64,000 bases of DNA from Candidatus Thiothrix anitrata (lineage in GTDB: Bacteria > Pseudomonadota > Gammaproteobacteria > Thiotrichales > Thiotrichaceae), in the NCBI RefSeq assembly GCF_017901155.1, contig NZ_CP072800.1:1267283-1331282 (forward strand), written 5' to 3'. Both the position numbers and the translations under genes were made by a program. How positions within the stretch are numbered: position 1 is the first letter of the stretch; each line of letters starts with the position of its first letter. This document shows positions 35,901-43,524 of the stretch, in pieces. Below the pieces are notes generated by a model. It did not search any database and was not told the origin of the DNA. It saw only the letters and a program-made list of their open reading frames with translations.

Positions 35901-37211
35901 CTGGATACTGGCAATGCCTGTTTTGCCAGAAAACGGCTGCTGGTCTTCGTTCAGGTTAAACAGTTCGGTGACTTGCCCGTTACTGGCATAAGTGTAACCA
36001 CGCCCAAAACTGCCTTCCGCATCAGAGGTGGGGAAACCATTCGGGGTTTGAAACAGCCGTTGGTTGATGAGGCCATCCGCTGTAAACAACAGTTTGTTGC
36101 GGGTGATTTCTGCCTTTTGGACCTCGCTCCAGGAAATGTCCAAGGCAGACATTGCCCCATCCAAACGTAGTGGGGCACTGTCTTCCCCTTTTTTGCCTTG
36201 CTTGAAGGTGACAATCGCTGAGTGTTTGCTGTCAGCCATTTCCAGTTCCTGCCGGATCAATAGCTTTTCGCGGGAGTCCAGCAATTCGCGGCTGATGAGT
36301 GTCCCGCCCGCATCGTAGGTGAGTTGCCATTTTGCAACATCTGCCAGCCAAGGTTCACTGCTGATGCCATCACCATCCAGCCCAACCGCTTTTTGTGCAC
36401 CCGTTAGGCGTTCCATCTTGATGACCTGTTTGCGCCGGGTCTGGATGCGGTAGCTGGCATTGCGTTTGTTGGCCTGCGCTTCGTCGATTTCATGGATGCC
36501 AAACGGTATCAGCCAGCGTTCGCCATAATCCACGTAATAAGCCGTTTTGACACGGTTGTAATCCCACTGGTAGAGGCCAAAGGCAGCCAAACTCAGGATC
36601 AGCAAGGCAAGCAGGCTGGCAACGCTGTGTTGTCTGCGTTTCTGGCGTTCCTGATCACGTTGGGCGAGGTCATCAAAGCGGCATTTCATCAAAGTGGCGG
36701 CGATCCGCAACAAAGCCCTGCGCTTGGTTACTGCGTGTTTCTCGTCATCCCGTGGGCGCACATCCGCCGCGAGGGGTTCGCGTGCTTCAGTGATTTCCTG
36801 CCAACTGCCATCGGGGTTTTGCTGGCGGCTCAGGCTGCGCAACAGGGCGGGAGGGAATGCCTGCTCCGGTTCACCGTCTATCAGCAGCGGGATAATGTTG
36901 TCACCCTTGCCCAGCTCCTGAAAGATTTCGATTTCCCGTTGAACCCAGCGGGAAGCCGGGGTATCCGGCGAACAAACCACAATCAGGAATTCACTGGCTT
37001 GCAGTGCATCAGTAATCTGGCTGGACAGGTCGCCGGATGCCGGAATCTCCTCATCATCACGGAAAAGGATACCAACCCGGTCAGGGATACCCTGCTTCCG
37101 CAAGGCTTTAGGTGTGCGGTAAGTTTCCAGCTTGTCCAGCAGCCATTTTGCCCATTGGCGGTCATGCCTGACATGACGGTAACTGATAAATGCCTTGTAC
37201 CGGTAATCCAC
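32955..37211 (-). CDS. Membrane TIR-domain repeat protein, paralogue 3 (largest)
   Basis: 1418 residues; first gene of the leftward three-gene run. TIR domain at 1-115 with Glu93, basic QERQKRRQ stretch, span at 195-214, linker, then about 27 repeats of GYASVTYTFDERGNKTG plus AFFGIDGKP type from about residue 464, and a C-terminal cap (MTMKYDQNGN, YTLWDAQGNKLK). Four consecutive units share the joint SLDKFFGYAS and are nearly identical in DNA, indicating recent expansion. GTG start with GAGGG. A few differences from copies 1 and 2 occur in the linker (HEIDEAQANKRN versus HEINETQANKRN). Divergent from the RyR/SLOG membrane-protein gene. Confidence 0.82.
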   Translation of the reverse strand: MDYRYKAFISYRHVRHDRQWAKWLLDKLETYRTPKALRKQGIPDRVGILFRDDEEIPASGDLSSQITDALQASEFLIVVCSPDTPASRWVQREIEIFQELGKGDNIIPLLIDGEPEQAFPPALLRSLSRQQNPDGSWQEITEAREPLAADVRPRDDEKHAVTKRRALLRIAATLMKCRFDDLAQRDQERQKRRQHSVASLLALLILSLAAFGLYQWDYNRVKTAYYVDYGERWLIPFGIHEIDEAQANKRNASYRIQTRRKQVIKMERLTGAQKAVGLDGDGISSEPWLADVAKWQLTYDAGGTLISRELLDSREKLLIRQELEMADSKHSAIVTFKQGKKGEDSAPLRLDGAMSALDISWSEVQKAEITRNKLLFTADGLINQRLFQTPNGFPTSDAEGSFGRGYTYASNGQVTELFNLNEDQQPFSGKTGIASIQKTYTDSGELLRVSWLDKDRKPILNRNGYANLSSTFDEWGNETGQAFLGIDGKPTLHEFFDYASVTYTFDERGNEIGQAFFGIDGKPILWNGYTSITYTFDERGNKTGGAFFGIDGKPTLHKFFDYASVTYTFDERGNKTGEAFFGIDGKPSLHKDSYASVTYTFDERGNEIGKAFFGIDGKPSLDKFFGYASVTYTFDERGNKTGEAFFGIDGKPSLDKFFGYASVTYTFDERGNKTGKAFFGIDGKPSLDKFFGYASVTYTFDERGNKTGEAFFGIDGKPSLDKFFGYASVTYTFDERGNKTGEAFFGIDGKPTLHKLFGYASVTYTFDERGNKTGEAFFGIDGKPTLHKNGYASTTNTFDERGNKTGEAFFGIDGKPTLHKDSYTSVTYTFNERGNKTGEAFFGIDGKPTLHKLFGYASVTYTFDERGNKTGEAFFGIDGKPTLHKDSYTSITYTFDERGNKTGEAFFGIDGKPSLDKFFGYASVTYTFDERDNETGEAFFGIDGKPTLHKDSYTSITYTFDERGNKTGEAFFGIDGKPSLDKFFGYASVTYTFDERGNKTGEAFFGIDGKPTLHKLFGYASVTYTFDERGNKTGEAFFGIDGKPTLHKLFGYASVTYAFDERGNKTGEAFFGIDGKPTLRKLFGYARVTYIFDERGNETGEAFFGIDGKPTLSTDGGYASATYTFDERGNKTGEAFFGIDGKPTLRKLFGYASVTNTFDERGNKTGEAFFGIDGKPSLHKDSYASVTYTFDERGNEIGKAFFGIDGKPSLHEYSGYASVTYTFDERGNTTAEAFFGIDGKPTLQKGYGYASLTSTFNDKGNLTGQAFFGIDGKPTIAKSFAYGDGHGYASATYTFDERGNKIGEAYFGIDGKPTLREFFGYASVTYTFDERGNKTGEAFFGIDGKPTLLKDGYAKMTMKYDQNGNMVEEQLLGKNGKLVMSKQGYARLTIEYDDKGKAVLYTLWDAQGNKLKTQAEKP
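33150..35825 (-). repeat. Coding minisatellite of TIR paralogue 3
   Basis: About 27 units of 96-99 bp, my count by eye, in one open frame. Most units differ only at the joint between GIDGKP and YAS (HKDS, DKFFG, HKLFG, RKLFG). It is the longest and most homogeneous of the three arrays. Boundaries are approximate. Confidence 0.82.
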
Positions 37212-37398
37212 AGGGTTCCCTCGCTTGTCAGGTTATCTGTAAAGAAGTTGTTGCATTATAGGTGAATAATGTGACTAATGGGCTATAGTTTGCCTATATT
37301 TCTGTCTGCTTTCGGGTGCATGTGCAGTATCTGGTTTTCTGTTTGGGTGCTGGGTATAGTAGACGGCTGGCAAATTCTAATCATTAACGGAATAACGT
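37212..37398. promoter_or_regulatory. Divergent promoter region of TIR paralogues and RyR gene
   Basis: 187 bp of AT-rich sequence between two divergent starts. A TATAGT at 37355-37360 is a possible -10 for the rightward gene; no convincing -35 is visible. The left part (to about 37254) repeats the spacer found between the TIR paralogues. Co-regulation of both directions is inferred. Confidence 0.45.
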
Positions 37399-39873
37399 AT
37401 GCTTATTTCCCCTAAGAGTCCGCGCAATATCGCGCTGGTATTTACGTTGATCGCTATACTGGTCATGGCTCTGGGGTTGATGTATACCGGCTTTCTTGAG
37501 CAACAGGCCGTTGTCGGTGGCAAAACTTACGGGCTGACACGGGGAGAAGCCTTTTACGCGGCAGTCAATTTGCTGCTCTATCATCAATTGATCAAGCCGG
37601 AAGATATGCAGCACCATAATATCTGGATCATTCTTGGACAGTTTCTAGGCTATATGGCCTTTTACGGAACGATTCTGCTGCTGGTATGGAATACCTTAGG
37701 TAGCTGGTTTTCAGGTGTCTGGGTACGTTTATTCTACAAGGCGCACTGGGTCGTTTGCGGGCTGAACGCTCAAGGGCGGGCTTTTATCAATAATGCCCTG
37801 ATGACTGACCCCCGGCTAAAACTGGTGGTTTTGTTGCCTGAGATGGATGAGTCCATGCAATCATTTACAGACCAGCATCAGGGAAGGGTCAAGCTGGTAA
37901 AAGGCAATGCAACACTCAGTGAGCATTTGCAACGGGCAGCCGCGCAACAAGCCAGCAAGATCATCGCCTGTACGGATGCAACCGATGTCAATTTACAAAT
38001 TGCCAATGCGGTTAGCGGGCTGTTTGCTGATGCCAGCGTGAAACGCAGTAAAAAGCTGGGCAAGCTGGATTTGCATGTTTCCATTGCCGATCAGCAGTTG
38101 GCAAACAGTATCGGGCATGAAACCTATCAACATTTCCTGCAACCCAATCAGCCATTCATGGTGCAGATGTATACGCCTCATAGTCTGATAGCACGGTATT
38201 TTTTCCGCCGTTATCCGCCTCATGTGCGTGCGGACTGGCAGCAGCAATCACGGGTGCATCTGGTTTTTGTCGGTTACGGGGCACTGGCGGAAGCCATGAT
38301 GCATCACTACGCCCAGATTTCGCCTTACAAACATTTCGGTCTGCCTGTTTTTACCTTGTTGGGGCCGAAGGCAGAAACCCATAAGCGGGCTTTGTTACAG
38401 CGTTATCCTGCATTTAACAACGAGCGAGCGCATACGGCGGCGGAAACAGTGGTTGAGCATGTTCAGGCGCTTGAATGCGATGCCTCTTTTAATCTGGATG
38501 CGGCGCAACTGGATCAGATCTCGGCAGTATCAGCACCAACCGCCATCCTGTTTTGTGATGGACAGGGTGAGCAAAACTTTAGCCGTGCAATGAAGCTGCA
38601 TCAATGCACCTTGCTGCATAACCGCTGGCATTCGCCGTTTTATATTTACCTTGATGACGCGCAAGGTATGCAGGCTTTGCTGGATTCAGCGGCCAGCAAA
38701 TACCCGGCCAGACAATTGGTTCCGTTCGGTATGGCTGAAGATATTTTCAATCTGCGTCGTCTGGATGAGTTGGAGGAGAACGCCCGCTTTGTGCATGAAG
38801 CTTATCGGGAAAGCCAGCATCCCGGAATAGGTGAGCTGGACAGTGCCAGCCTGCCTGCCAACCTTAAGCCTTGGGTTGATTTGCCGGAAACCTATCGCAA
38901 CTCCAACCGCCGCACGGGGGATCATATTGCCGTCAAGCTGGCGAGTATCCGTTGCCATGTTGCCCCGGAAGGTTCCCTGATATTGAGCGATGACATTGTA
39001 TTGGGTGCGCCAGCGGAACGTCTGGACTTGTTAAGCCGACTGGAACATCAGTCCTGGTGTTATGAGCGTTTAATGTCAGGCTGGCGTTATGCAGAGCAGC
39101 GTCATAACGAGCGTCGCTTGCATCCCGCAATCCGTTTGTGGGAAGACTTGTCGGAAGCAGAGCAATCCAAGGATGTCAACCAGATTGAGAATGTCCGGCG
39201 TTCATTGATTGAGGAATATGGCACATCGGCAGTTAGCGTCCGTCAGGAGTTGGTCGTTGGGCTGATTGGTCATAATTACCTGACATTTGAGCAGGCACAG
39301 CACGTATGCCGTCAGTTACAGGCATCTGTATTACCTGAGTTGTTGCGGTCTTATCCGGGATTTTTCTTTACCTTGTTAACGCCACTTGCACCGGGCAGTG
39401 ACTTTATTTTGGCGAGTGAAGCCTTGCGATGGTTCGGTGAGCGGAAAATTCCGTCACGCTTGTTGGTCGTACAGGCAATCAGTCTGGAGAAAGTGGTGGA
39501 TGCTTACCGTGTAAACTGGGAAGGTGGCGCATCCTGGGATGGTGTGTATTTTTACCCATCTCAGGCATTGGATCAGCAAATGGCAGAAACTGCTTGGCAG
39601 CAAGGCAAAGAGAGTATCTTGAAGCAATTGCGAACCCTGATTGATAGTGATGCTTGCCAAGGGGTGATTGATCTGACATTGCTTGGCGATGAGACAGAAC
39701 GCAATGCCATCGCTTATGAGCGGGCGGCAGAATATATCGTAAAGCGTTCAGATGAATTGGTGGCAGTTTTTGACGTTAGTCGCCAGCCCGGTGGAATTGG
39801 CGGTACGAAAGCAACTTTGGATAGCTGGGGTCGGAAAGCAGAGGGGGCTGATGCACGAATAATTACCCTTTAA
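37399..39873 (+). CDS. Two-span membrane protein with Rossmann (RCK-like), RyR and SLOG-like domains
   Basis: 824 residues. Two membrane spans (about 10-32 and 75-100) enclose a short loop, giving a 2TM channel-like front end. Two Rossmann/TrkA-N-like units follow (HWVVCGLNAQGRAF at 116-129, LVFVGYGALAEAM at 288-300). An RyR domain covers roughly 495-605, with EHQSWCYERLMSGWRYAEQR and HPAIRLWEDLSEAE. The C-terminal 617-824 looks like a SLOG/LSDAT fold (LLTPLAPGSDFILASEAL, ELVAVFDVSRQPGGIGGTK). In comparative work RyR and SLOG domains are linked to nucleotide-signalled conflict systems with TIR proteins. I infer a channel or membrane effector gated by a TIR-made nucleotide. Confidence 0.72.
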   Translation: MLISPKSPRNIALVFTLIAILVMALGLMYTGFLEQQAVVGGKTYGLTRGEAFYAAVNLLLYHQLIKPEDMQHHNIWIILGQFLGYMAFYGTILLLVWNTLGSWFSGVWVRLFYKAHWVVCGLNAQGRAFINNALMTDPRLKLVVLLPEMDESMQSFTDQHQGRVKLVKGNATLSEHLQRAAAQQASKIIACTDATDVNLQIANAVSGLFADASVKRSKKLGKLDLHVSIADQQLANSIGHETYQHFLQPNQPFMVQMYTPHSLIARYFFRRYPPHVRADWQQQSRVHLVFVGYGALAEAMMHHYAQISPYKHFGLPVFTLLGPKAETHKRALLQRYPAFNNERAHTAAETVVEHVQALECDASFNLDAAQLDQISAVSAPTAILFCDGQGEQNFSRAMKLHQCTLLHNRWHSPFYIYLDDAQGMQALLDSAASKYPARQLVPFGMAEDIFNLRRLDELEENARFVHEAYRESQHPGIGELDSASLPANLKPWVDLPETYRNSNRRTGDHIAVKLASIRCHVAPEGSLILSDDIVLGAPAERLDLLSRLEHQSWCYERLMSGWRYAEQRHNERRLHPAIRLWEDLSEAEQSKDVNQIENVRRSLIEEYGTSAVSVRQELVVGLIGHNYLTFEQAQHVCRQLQASVLPELLRSYPGFFFTLLTPLAPGSDFILASEALRWFGERKIPSRLLVVQAISLEKVVDAYRVNWEGGASWDGVYFYPSQALDQQMAETAWQQGKESILKQLRTLIDSDACQGVIDLTLLGDETERNAIAYERAAEYIVKRSDELVAVFDVSRQPGGIGGTKATLDSWGRKAEGADARIITL

Positions 39874-40007
39874 TTTAATAGCTAATGAGCGTTAACGCGC
39901 CCTACCGCACCTGTTTCCACCGTTTTTCCGTAACCCTTGCACGCGCCCTGCACATCCACTGCTTAGACTAAACGCCTGATCAATCAAGCCATAAGGCAGG
40001 TATAACC

Positions 40008-40526
40008 ATGCTCAAAACGCGCTACTGGATAGCGTTAACCCTGTTGAGTGTTGGCGCGTTGGGCGGGTTGCTGCCCGAAACCCCGACGATTCCGGTGCAG
40101 GGCGCGACTACCCGCGATTGGCATCCGCAATCGTTTTGGTATTACCCGTGGGGGCGTTCCGGCACACACAAAGGCATCGACATTTTCGCGCAGGAAGGCA
40201 CACCCGTGCTGGCGGCTACCCACGGTTTGGTGGTGCATACCGGGGTCGATAGTTTGGGTGGCAATATTGTGCTGGTGTTAGGCGGCAAGTGGCGGCTGCA
40301 TTATTACGCGCATTTGCAAGACATTGACACGCAAGCGTGGCACTGGGTCAAGGCGGGGGAACGCATTGGCACGGTGGGTACGTCGGGCAACGCAGTGGGC
40401 AAACCGCCGCACTTACATTACGCAATCCGCACGCCGTATCCGCAGCCGTGGTTGTATGAGGCGGGTGTACCGCAGGCGTGGAATAAACTGTTTTTTGTTG
40501 ATCCAAATCGGTGGTTGTCGCGGTAG
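40008..40526 (+). CDS. M23-family metallopeptidase (LytM/peptidoglycan)
   Basis: A 172-residue secreted or membrane-anchored peptidase. It has an N-terminal hydrophobic segment (YWIALTLLSVGALGGLL), then the M23 zinc motifs HKGIDIFAQEG and HLHYAIR, with the glycine-rich ETGTSGNAVG-like turn read here as GTVGTSGNAVGKPPHLHY. It probably cuts peptidoglycan cross-links in the periplasm. The catalytic His and Asp are present, so it should be active rather than a LytM activator. It is a lone gene with AAGGCAGG upstream of its ATG. Confidence 0.9.
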   Translation: MLKTRYWIALTLLSVGALGGLLPETPTIPVQGATTRDWHPQSFWYYPWGRSGTHKGIDIFAQEGTPVLAATHGLVVHTGVDSLGGNIVLVLGGKWRLHYYAHLQDIDTQAWHWVKAGERIGTVGTSGNAVGKPPHLHYAIRTPYPQPWLYEAGVPQAWNKLFFVDPNRWLSR

Positions 40527-40608
40527 GGTTGAATATTTTGGTTTGGCACTGTGATTTTGCATGAAAAAATTTTAGTTGACTGATTTTTATTGAATTAATT
40601 TACTAAAA

Positions 40609-40664
40609 CTCGTGATAGTGCTTTCCGAAACTCGTATTAAGGTCTACTATTTCTCGTATTAAGG
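40609..40664. repeat. Three direct repeats with 22-bp period
   Basis: CTCGT recurs at 40609, 40631 and 40653, exactly 22 bp apart. The second and third units share the full CTCGTATTAAGG. Two helical turns of spacing suggests a protein-binding array on one face of the DNA. It precedes a DUF4143 gene remnant. Confidence 0.55.
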
Positions 40665-40712
40665 CGATGAAGTGTTTGCATTTATCAATGTAATAAATAC
40701 TAGAAAAGTGAG

Positions 40713-40955
40713 GTGGATATTGTGCTGGAACGCAGCGGCGGCAAGTTGATTGGGATTGAAATCAAGGCTTCTGCTTCGGTGGGTGAGGCGGATTTCAGAG
40801 GATTGGTGCAGTTGGCGGCGTTTGTGGGGGATAGATTAGAAGCGGGATTAGTGTTTTACAGCGGGGAGCAGGTGTTGCCGTTTCGGATGGAGGGTAGGCA
40901 GTTTTTTGCTGTGCCGATTAGTTTGTTGCTTGCACTACCGTGTCATTCTGTTTAA
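40713..40955 (+). pseudogene. Remnant of a DUF4143-type AAA ATPase (C-terminus only)
   Basis: An 80-codon frame reading MDIVLERSGGKLIGIEIKAS, then ADFRGLVQLAAFVGDRLEAG and GLVFYSGEQVLPF. This is the C-terminal nuclease-fold end of the AAA_14/DUF4143 ATPases, whose usual length is about 400 residues. An in-frame TAG 12 bp upstream of the fragment's start and the absence of the ATPase domain show truncation. It is probably not functional. Confidence 0.75.
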
Positions 40956-40983
40956 ATAACTTGATTTCATCTTGGGATTTGCC

Positions 40984-41820
40984 ATGTTTACCATTAGCAG
41001 CCTGCACATTTACCCGGTCAAATCGCTGCAAGGCATCGCTTTGAGCGACGCGGTTTTGACCAGGCAAGGGTTGGCGTTTGATCGTCAGTGGATGTTGGTC
41101 GATACCGCCGGGAAGTTTGTAACTCAGCGACAAATGCCCGCGTTGGCGCGGATCAGCACGCGCTTAACCGCTGAGTGTTTGGTGTTGGAACACGCTGGAT
41201 TGCCACCGTTGTCGATTCCGTTAGCTCCGATTCCTGATAATCGCTGTGCGGTGACGGTGTGGCGCGATACCTGTATGGGGTGTGACGAGGGCGCGACGGC
41301 TTCGCATTGGTTGACGCAAGCGGTGGGGCAGTGGCTGGGCGGCGACTTGCGTTTGGTGCGCTTTGCCCCTGAAGGTGTGCGCCCGGTTGACCCCGCGTAT
41401 ATGGATGGCGATAGTGCGGATACCGCGTTTTCCGATGGCTACCCGTTTTTGATTGTATCCGAGGCTTCGTTGGCGGCAGTGAATGTGCAATTGCTTGCCA
41501 ATGGCGCGGAGGCTGTGCCGATGGCGCGTTTTCGCCCTAATATCGTTCTTAGCGGAATGAGCGCGTTCGGGGAAAATGACTGCAAAACATTTACCGCTGC
41601 TGATGCTAGTTACCGTTTCACGCTTCGCAAGCCGTGCCAACGCTGCAAAACCACCACGGTCGATCAGCGCACTGGGGTGATTGCCAACCCGAAAGAGCCG
41701 TTACGCACTTTGACCGCGATGAACCCTTACCCGCATTTGAGCGGCGCGTACTTTGGGCAAAATGCCACGTTGACGCTGGGGCATGGGATGGTGATGAAGG
41801 TTGGAGATCAGGTGCAATAG
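40984..41820 (+). CDS. MOSC domain protein
   Basis: A 278-residue protein with an N-terminal beta barrel (ISSLHIYPVKSLQGIAL, FDRQWMLVDTAGKF) and a C-terminal MOSC domain (FRPNIVLSGMSAFGEND, RKPCQRCKTTTVDQRTG with the conserved Cys). Proteins of this class (YcbX/mARC-like) use molybdenum cofactor to reduce N-hydroxylated compounds. The ATG at 40984 is preferred because FTISSLHIYPVKS is the normal family start; an in-frame codon at 40972 adds 4 residues. Confidence 0.9.
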   Translation: MFTISSLHIYPVKSLQGIALSDAVLTRQGLAFDRQWMLVDTAGKFVTQRQMPALARISTRLTAECLVLEHAGLPPLSIPLAPIPDNRCAVTVWRDTCMGCDEGATASHWLTQAVGQWLGGDLRLVRFAPEGVRPVDPAYMDGDSADTAFSDGYPFLIVSEASLAAVNVQLLANGAEAVPMARFRPNIVLSGMSAFGENDCKTFTAADASYRFTLRKPCQRCKTTTVDQRTGVIANPKEPLRTLTAMNPYPHLSGAYFGQNATLTLGHGMVMKVGDQVQ

Positions 41821-41919
41821 AAGTAGGTATCTTTGGCTGGTTCGCAAAAATCAGGCAGGAATATTAGGTAATATTCATGTTACTATAAATTAGATAAAGA
41901 AACTCATGTGTTACTTAAT

Positions 41920-42252
41920 ATGTCAAAGCTCGAAGCTATCATGCCACTTTCCCTCAAACGCGCCATCAAAAAACTGGGGCGTGACATCAATACTGCCCGA
42001 CGGCGGCGGCAATTGACCGTGGAGATGATGACCCAACGTGCCAGCATTTCCAAACCGACCTATTTGCGGGTGGAAAAAGGCGATCCTAGCGTTGCCTTTG
42101 GCACTTACTGCATGGTGCTGTTCGCGCTGGGTGAAGCCGATCGCATCCAGGATTTACTGGACATTTCACGTGATGAAACCGGCCTGCTGCTGGACGAAGC
42201 CCGTTTGCCCAAACGAGTACGCAGCAAATCAACCTCACCGGAGGCATTATGA
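41920..42252 (+). CDS. HipB-like helix-turn-helix antitoxin/regulator
   Basis: About 110 residues with an XRE helix-turn-helix: LGRDINTARRRRQLTVEMMTQ cut to its core INTARRRRQLTVEMM, then RASISKPTYLRVEKGDPSV. Start uncertain between 41908 (GTG), 41920 and 41941 (ATG); none has a strong ribosome site. Its stop overlaps the HipA-like start by 4 bases. It is expected to bind its own promoter and neutralise the kinase partner. Confidence 0.82.
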   Translation: MSKLEAIMPLSLKRAIKKLGRDINTARRRRQLTVEMMTQRASISKPTYLRVEKGDPSVAFGTYCMVLFALGEADRIQDLLDISRDETGLLLDEARLPKRVRSKSTSPEAL

Positions 42253-43517
42253 ATCGCCGCATCCGCGTTTATCTTGGGGAAACCACGATTCCGGTTGGTA
42301 CATTGCTGTATGAAACCAGTGGCAACCGCGAAAGCTGCGCTTTTACCTACCATGACACTTGGCTGGCATCGTCCGAACGTTTCAGCTTGTCGCCGGATTT
42401 GCCCTTGCAAGCAGGGATGCAATTTCACGCCAAAACCCGCGATGCGTCGGTGTTTTTTGATTGTTTCGCCGACACTGAGCCGGATGGCTGGGGCAAACGG
42501 GTAATCCTGCGTGACCATGCGAAACGCCGCCAACAAAGCGGGGCAGCACATCAACCGTTGAATGCACTCGATTACCTGTTGGCAGTCGATGACATCAGCC
42601 GCATCGGAGCCTTGCGCTTGCTGGATGAGAACGGTGTTCCGCAGCGTGATTCAGCCGTCCATGAGCGCGGCATTCCACCGTTGTTAGACCTCGGCAATAT
42701 TTTCCGTGCCAGCCAAGCTGTGGAGCGTGAAAATGAAACTGCCGCTGACCTAGCCTACCTGCAAGGCAAAGGAACGTCGCTTGGCGGAATGCGCCCAAAA
42801 TGCAGTGTTATCGACCATGACGGCGCATTGTGTTTAGGAAAATTTCCCAGCATTGCGGATGAACGTGCCGTCACCAAAGGTGAAATCCTTGCCCTGCGCT
42901 TAGCTACCGTGTGCGGGATCAATGCCGCCCAAGGTCGGGTGGAATACGTGGACGATACCCCGATTGCACTGATTCGCCGTTTTGACCGTGAGGCAGGGCG
43001 GCGCATCCCTTATGTTTCTGCCCGTACCTTGTTGGGCGCATTACCGGATGAAGAACACAGTTACACCGAAATCGTTGAAGTCATTCGCGCTACCAGCCCT
43101 CGTGCCAAGCAAGATATGGCGGAATTATGGCGGCGCATGGTGTTCAATATCCTGATTACCAACGTGGATGACCACCTCAATAATCACGGCTTTCTACATA
43201 CCGGACGCGGGCAATGGATACTCTCACCTGCATTCGACCTCAACCCGTTCCCCGACAAACAGCGCGAATTGAAAACGTGGATCAGCGAAGACAGCGGCCC
43301 CAGCGGCAGTATCAAGGATTGTCTTGCCGTCGCGGCTTATTTCGGCCTCGATAGAGCCGCCGCATTGGCTATCTTGCGCAAAGTTGCCGATGGCGTGAAT
43401 ACTTGGCGACTCGAAGCGGGCAAGGCAGGCATGTTTAAACCAGAGGCCGACAAATTCGCTGCTGCGTTTGAACATGCCGAACTGGAATATGCCCTCCGTA
43501 TAACTGCTACCCGGTAA
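42249..43517 (+). CDS. HipA-like serine/threonine kinase toxin
   Basis: A 422-residue HipA-family protein. N-terminal couple_hipA-like part (RIRVYLGETTIPVGTLLYET), then SLSPDLPLQAGM and FADTEPDGWGKRV, the ATP-binding glycine loop GKGTSLGGMRPKCSV and the catalytic segment LITNVDDHLNNHGF (Asp307) with SPAFDLNPFP for metal binding. In HipA the kinase phosphorylates glutamyl-tRNA synthetase; the target here is unknown. Translationally coupled to the upstream HipB-like gene. All visible catalytic parts are intact. Confidence 0.88.
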   Translation: MNRRIRVYLGETTIPVGTLLYETSGNRESCAFTYHDTWLASSERFSLSPDLPLQAGMQFHAKTRDASVFFDCFADTEPDGWGKRVILRDHAKRRQQSGAAHQPLNALDYLLAVDDISRIGALRLLDENGVPQRDSAVHERGIPPLLDLGNIFRASQAVERENETAADLAYLQGKGTSLGGMRPKCSVIDHDGALCLGKFPSIADERAVTKGEILALRLATVCGINAAQGRVEYVDDTPIALIRRFDREAGRRIPYVSARTLLGALPDEEHSYTEIVEVIRATSPRAKQDMAELWRRMVFNILITNVDDHLNNHGFLHTGRGQWILSPAFDLNPFPDKQRELKTWISEDSGPSGSIKDCLAVAAYFGLDRAAALAILRKVADGVNTWRLEAGKAGMFKPEADKFAAAFEHAELEYALRITATR

Positions 43518-43524
43518 CAACCCC

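Noticed and set aside
26412-37211. CRISPR array or satellite DNA
   Set aside because: The 96-99-bp units have no spacers and stay in one reading frame across each gene, so they are protein repeats.
26412-37211. RHS/YD-repeat toxin genes
   Set aside because: The FDERGN...GIDGKP units faintly resemble YD repeats, but the RHS core, PAAR and C-terminal toxin are missing and the N-terminus is a TIR-transmembrane head.
39889-39898. GCGTTAACGC palindrome after the RyR-domain gene
   Set aside because: Too short and without T-run or partner copies to call an operator or terminator.
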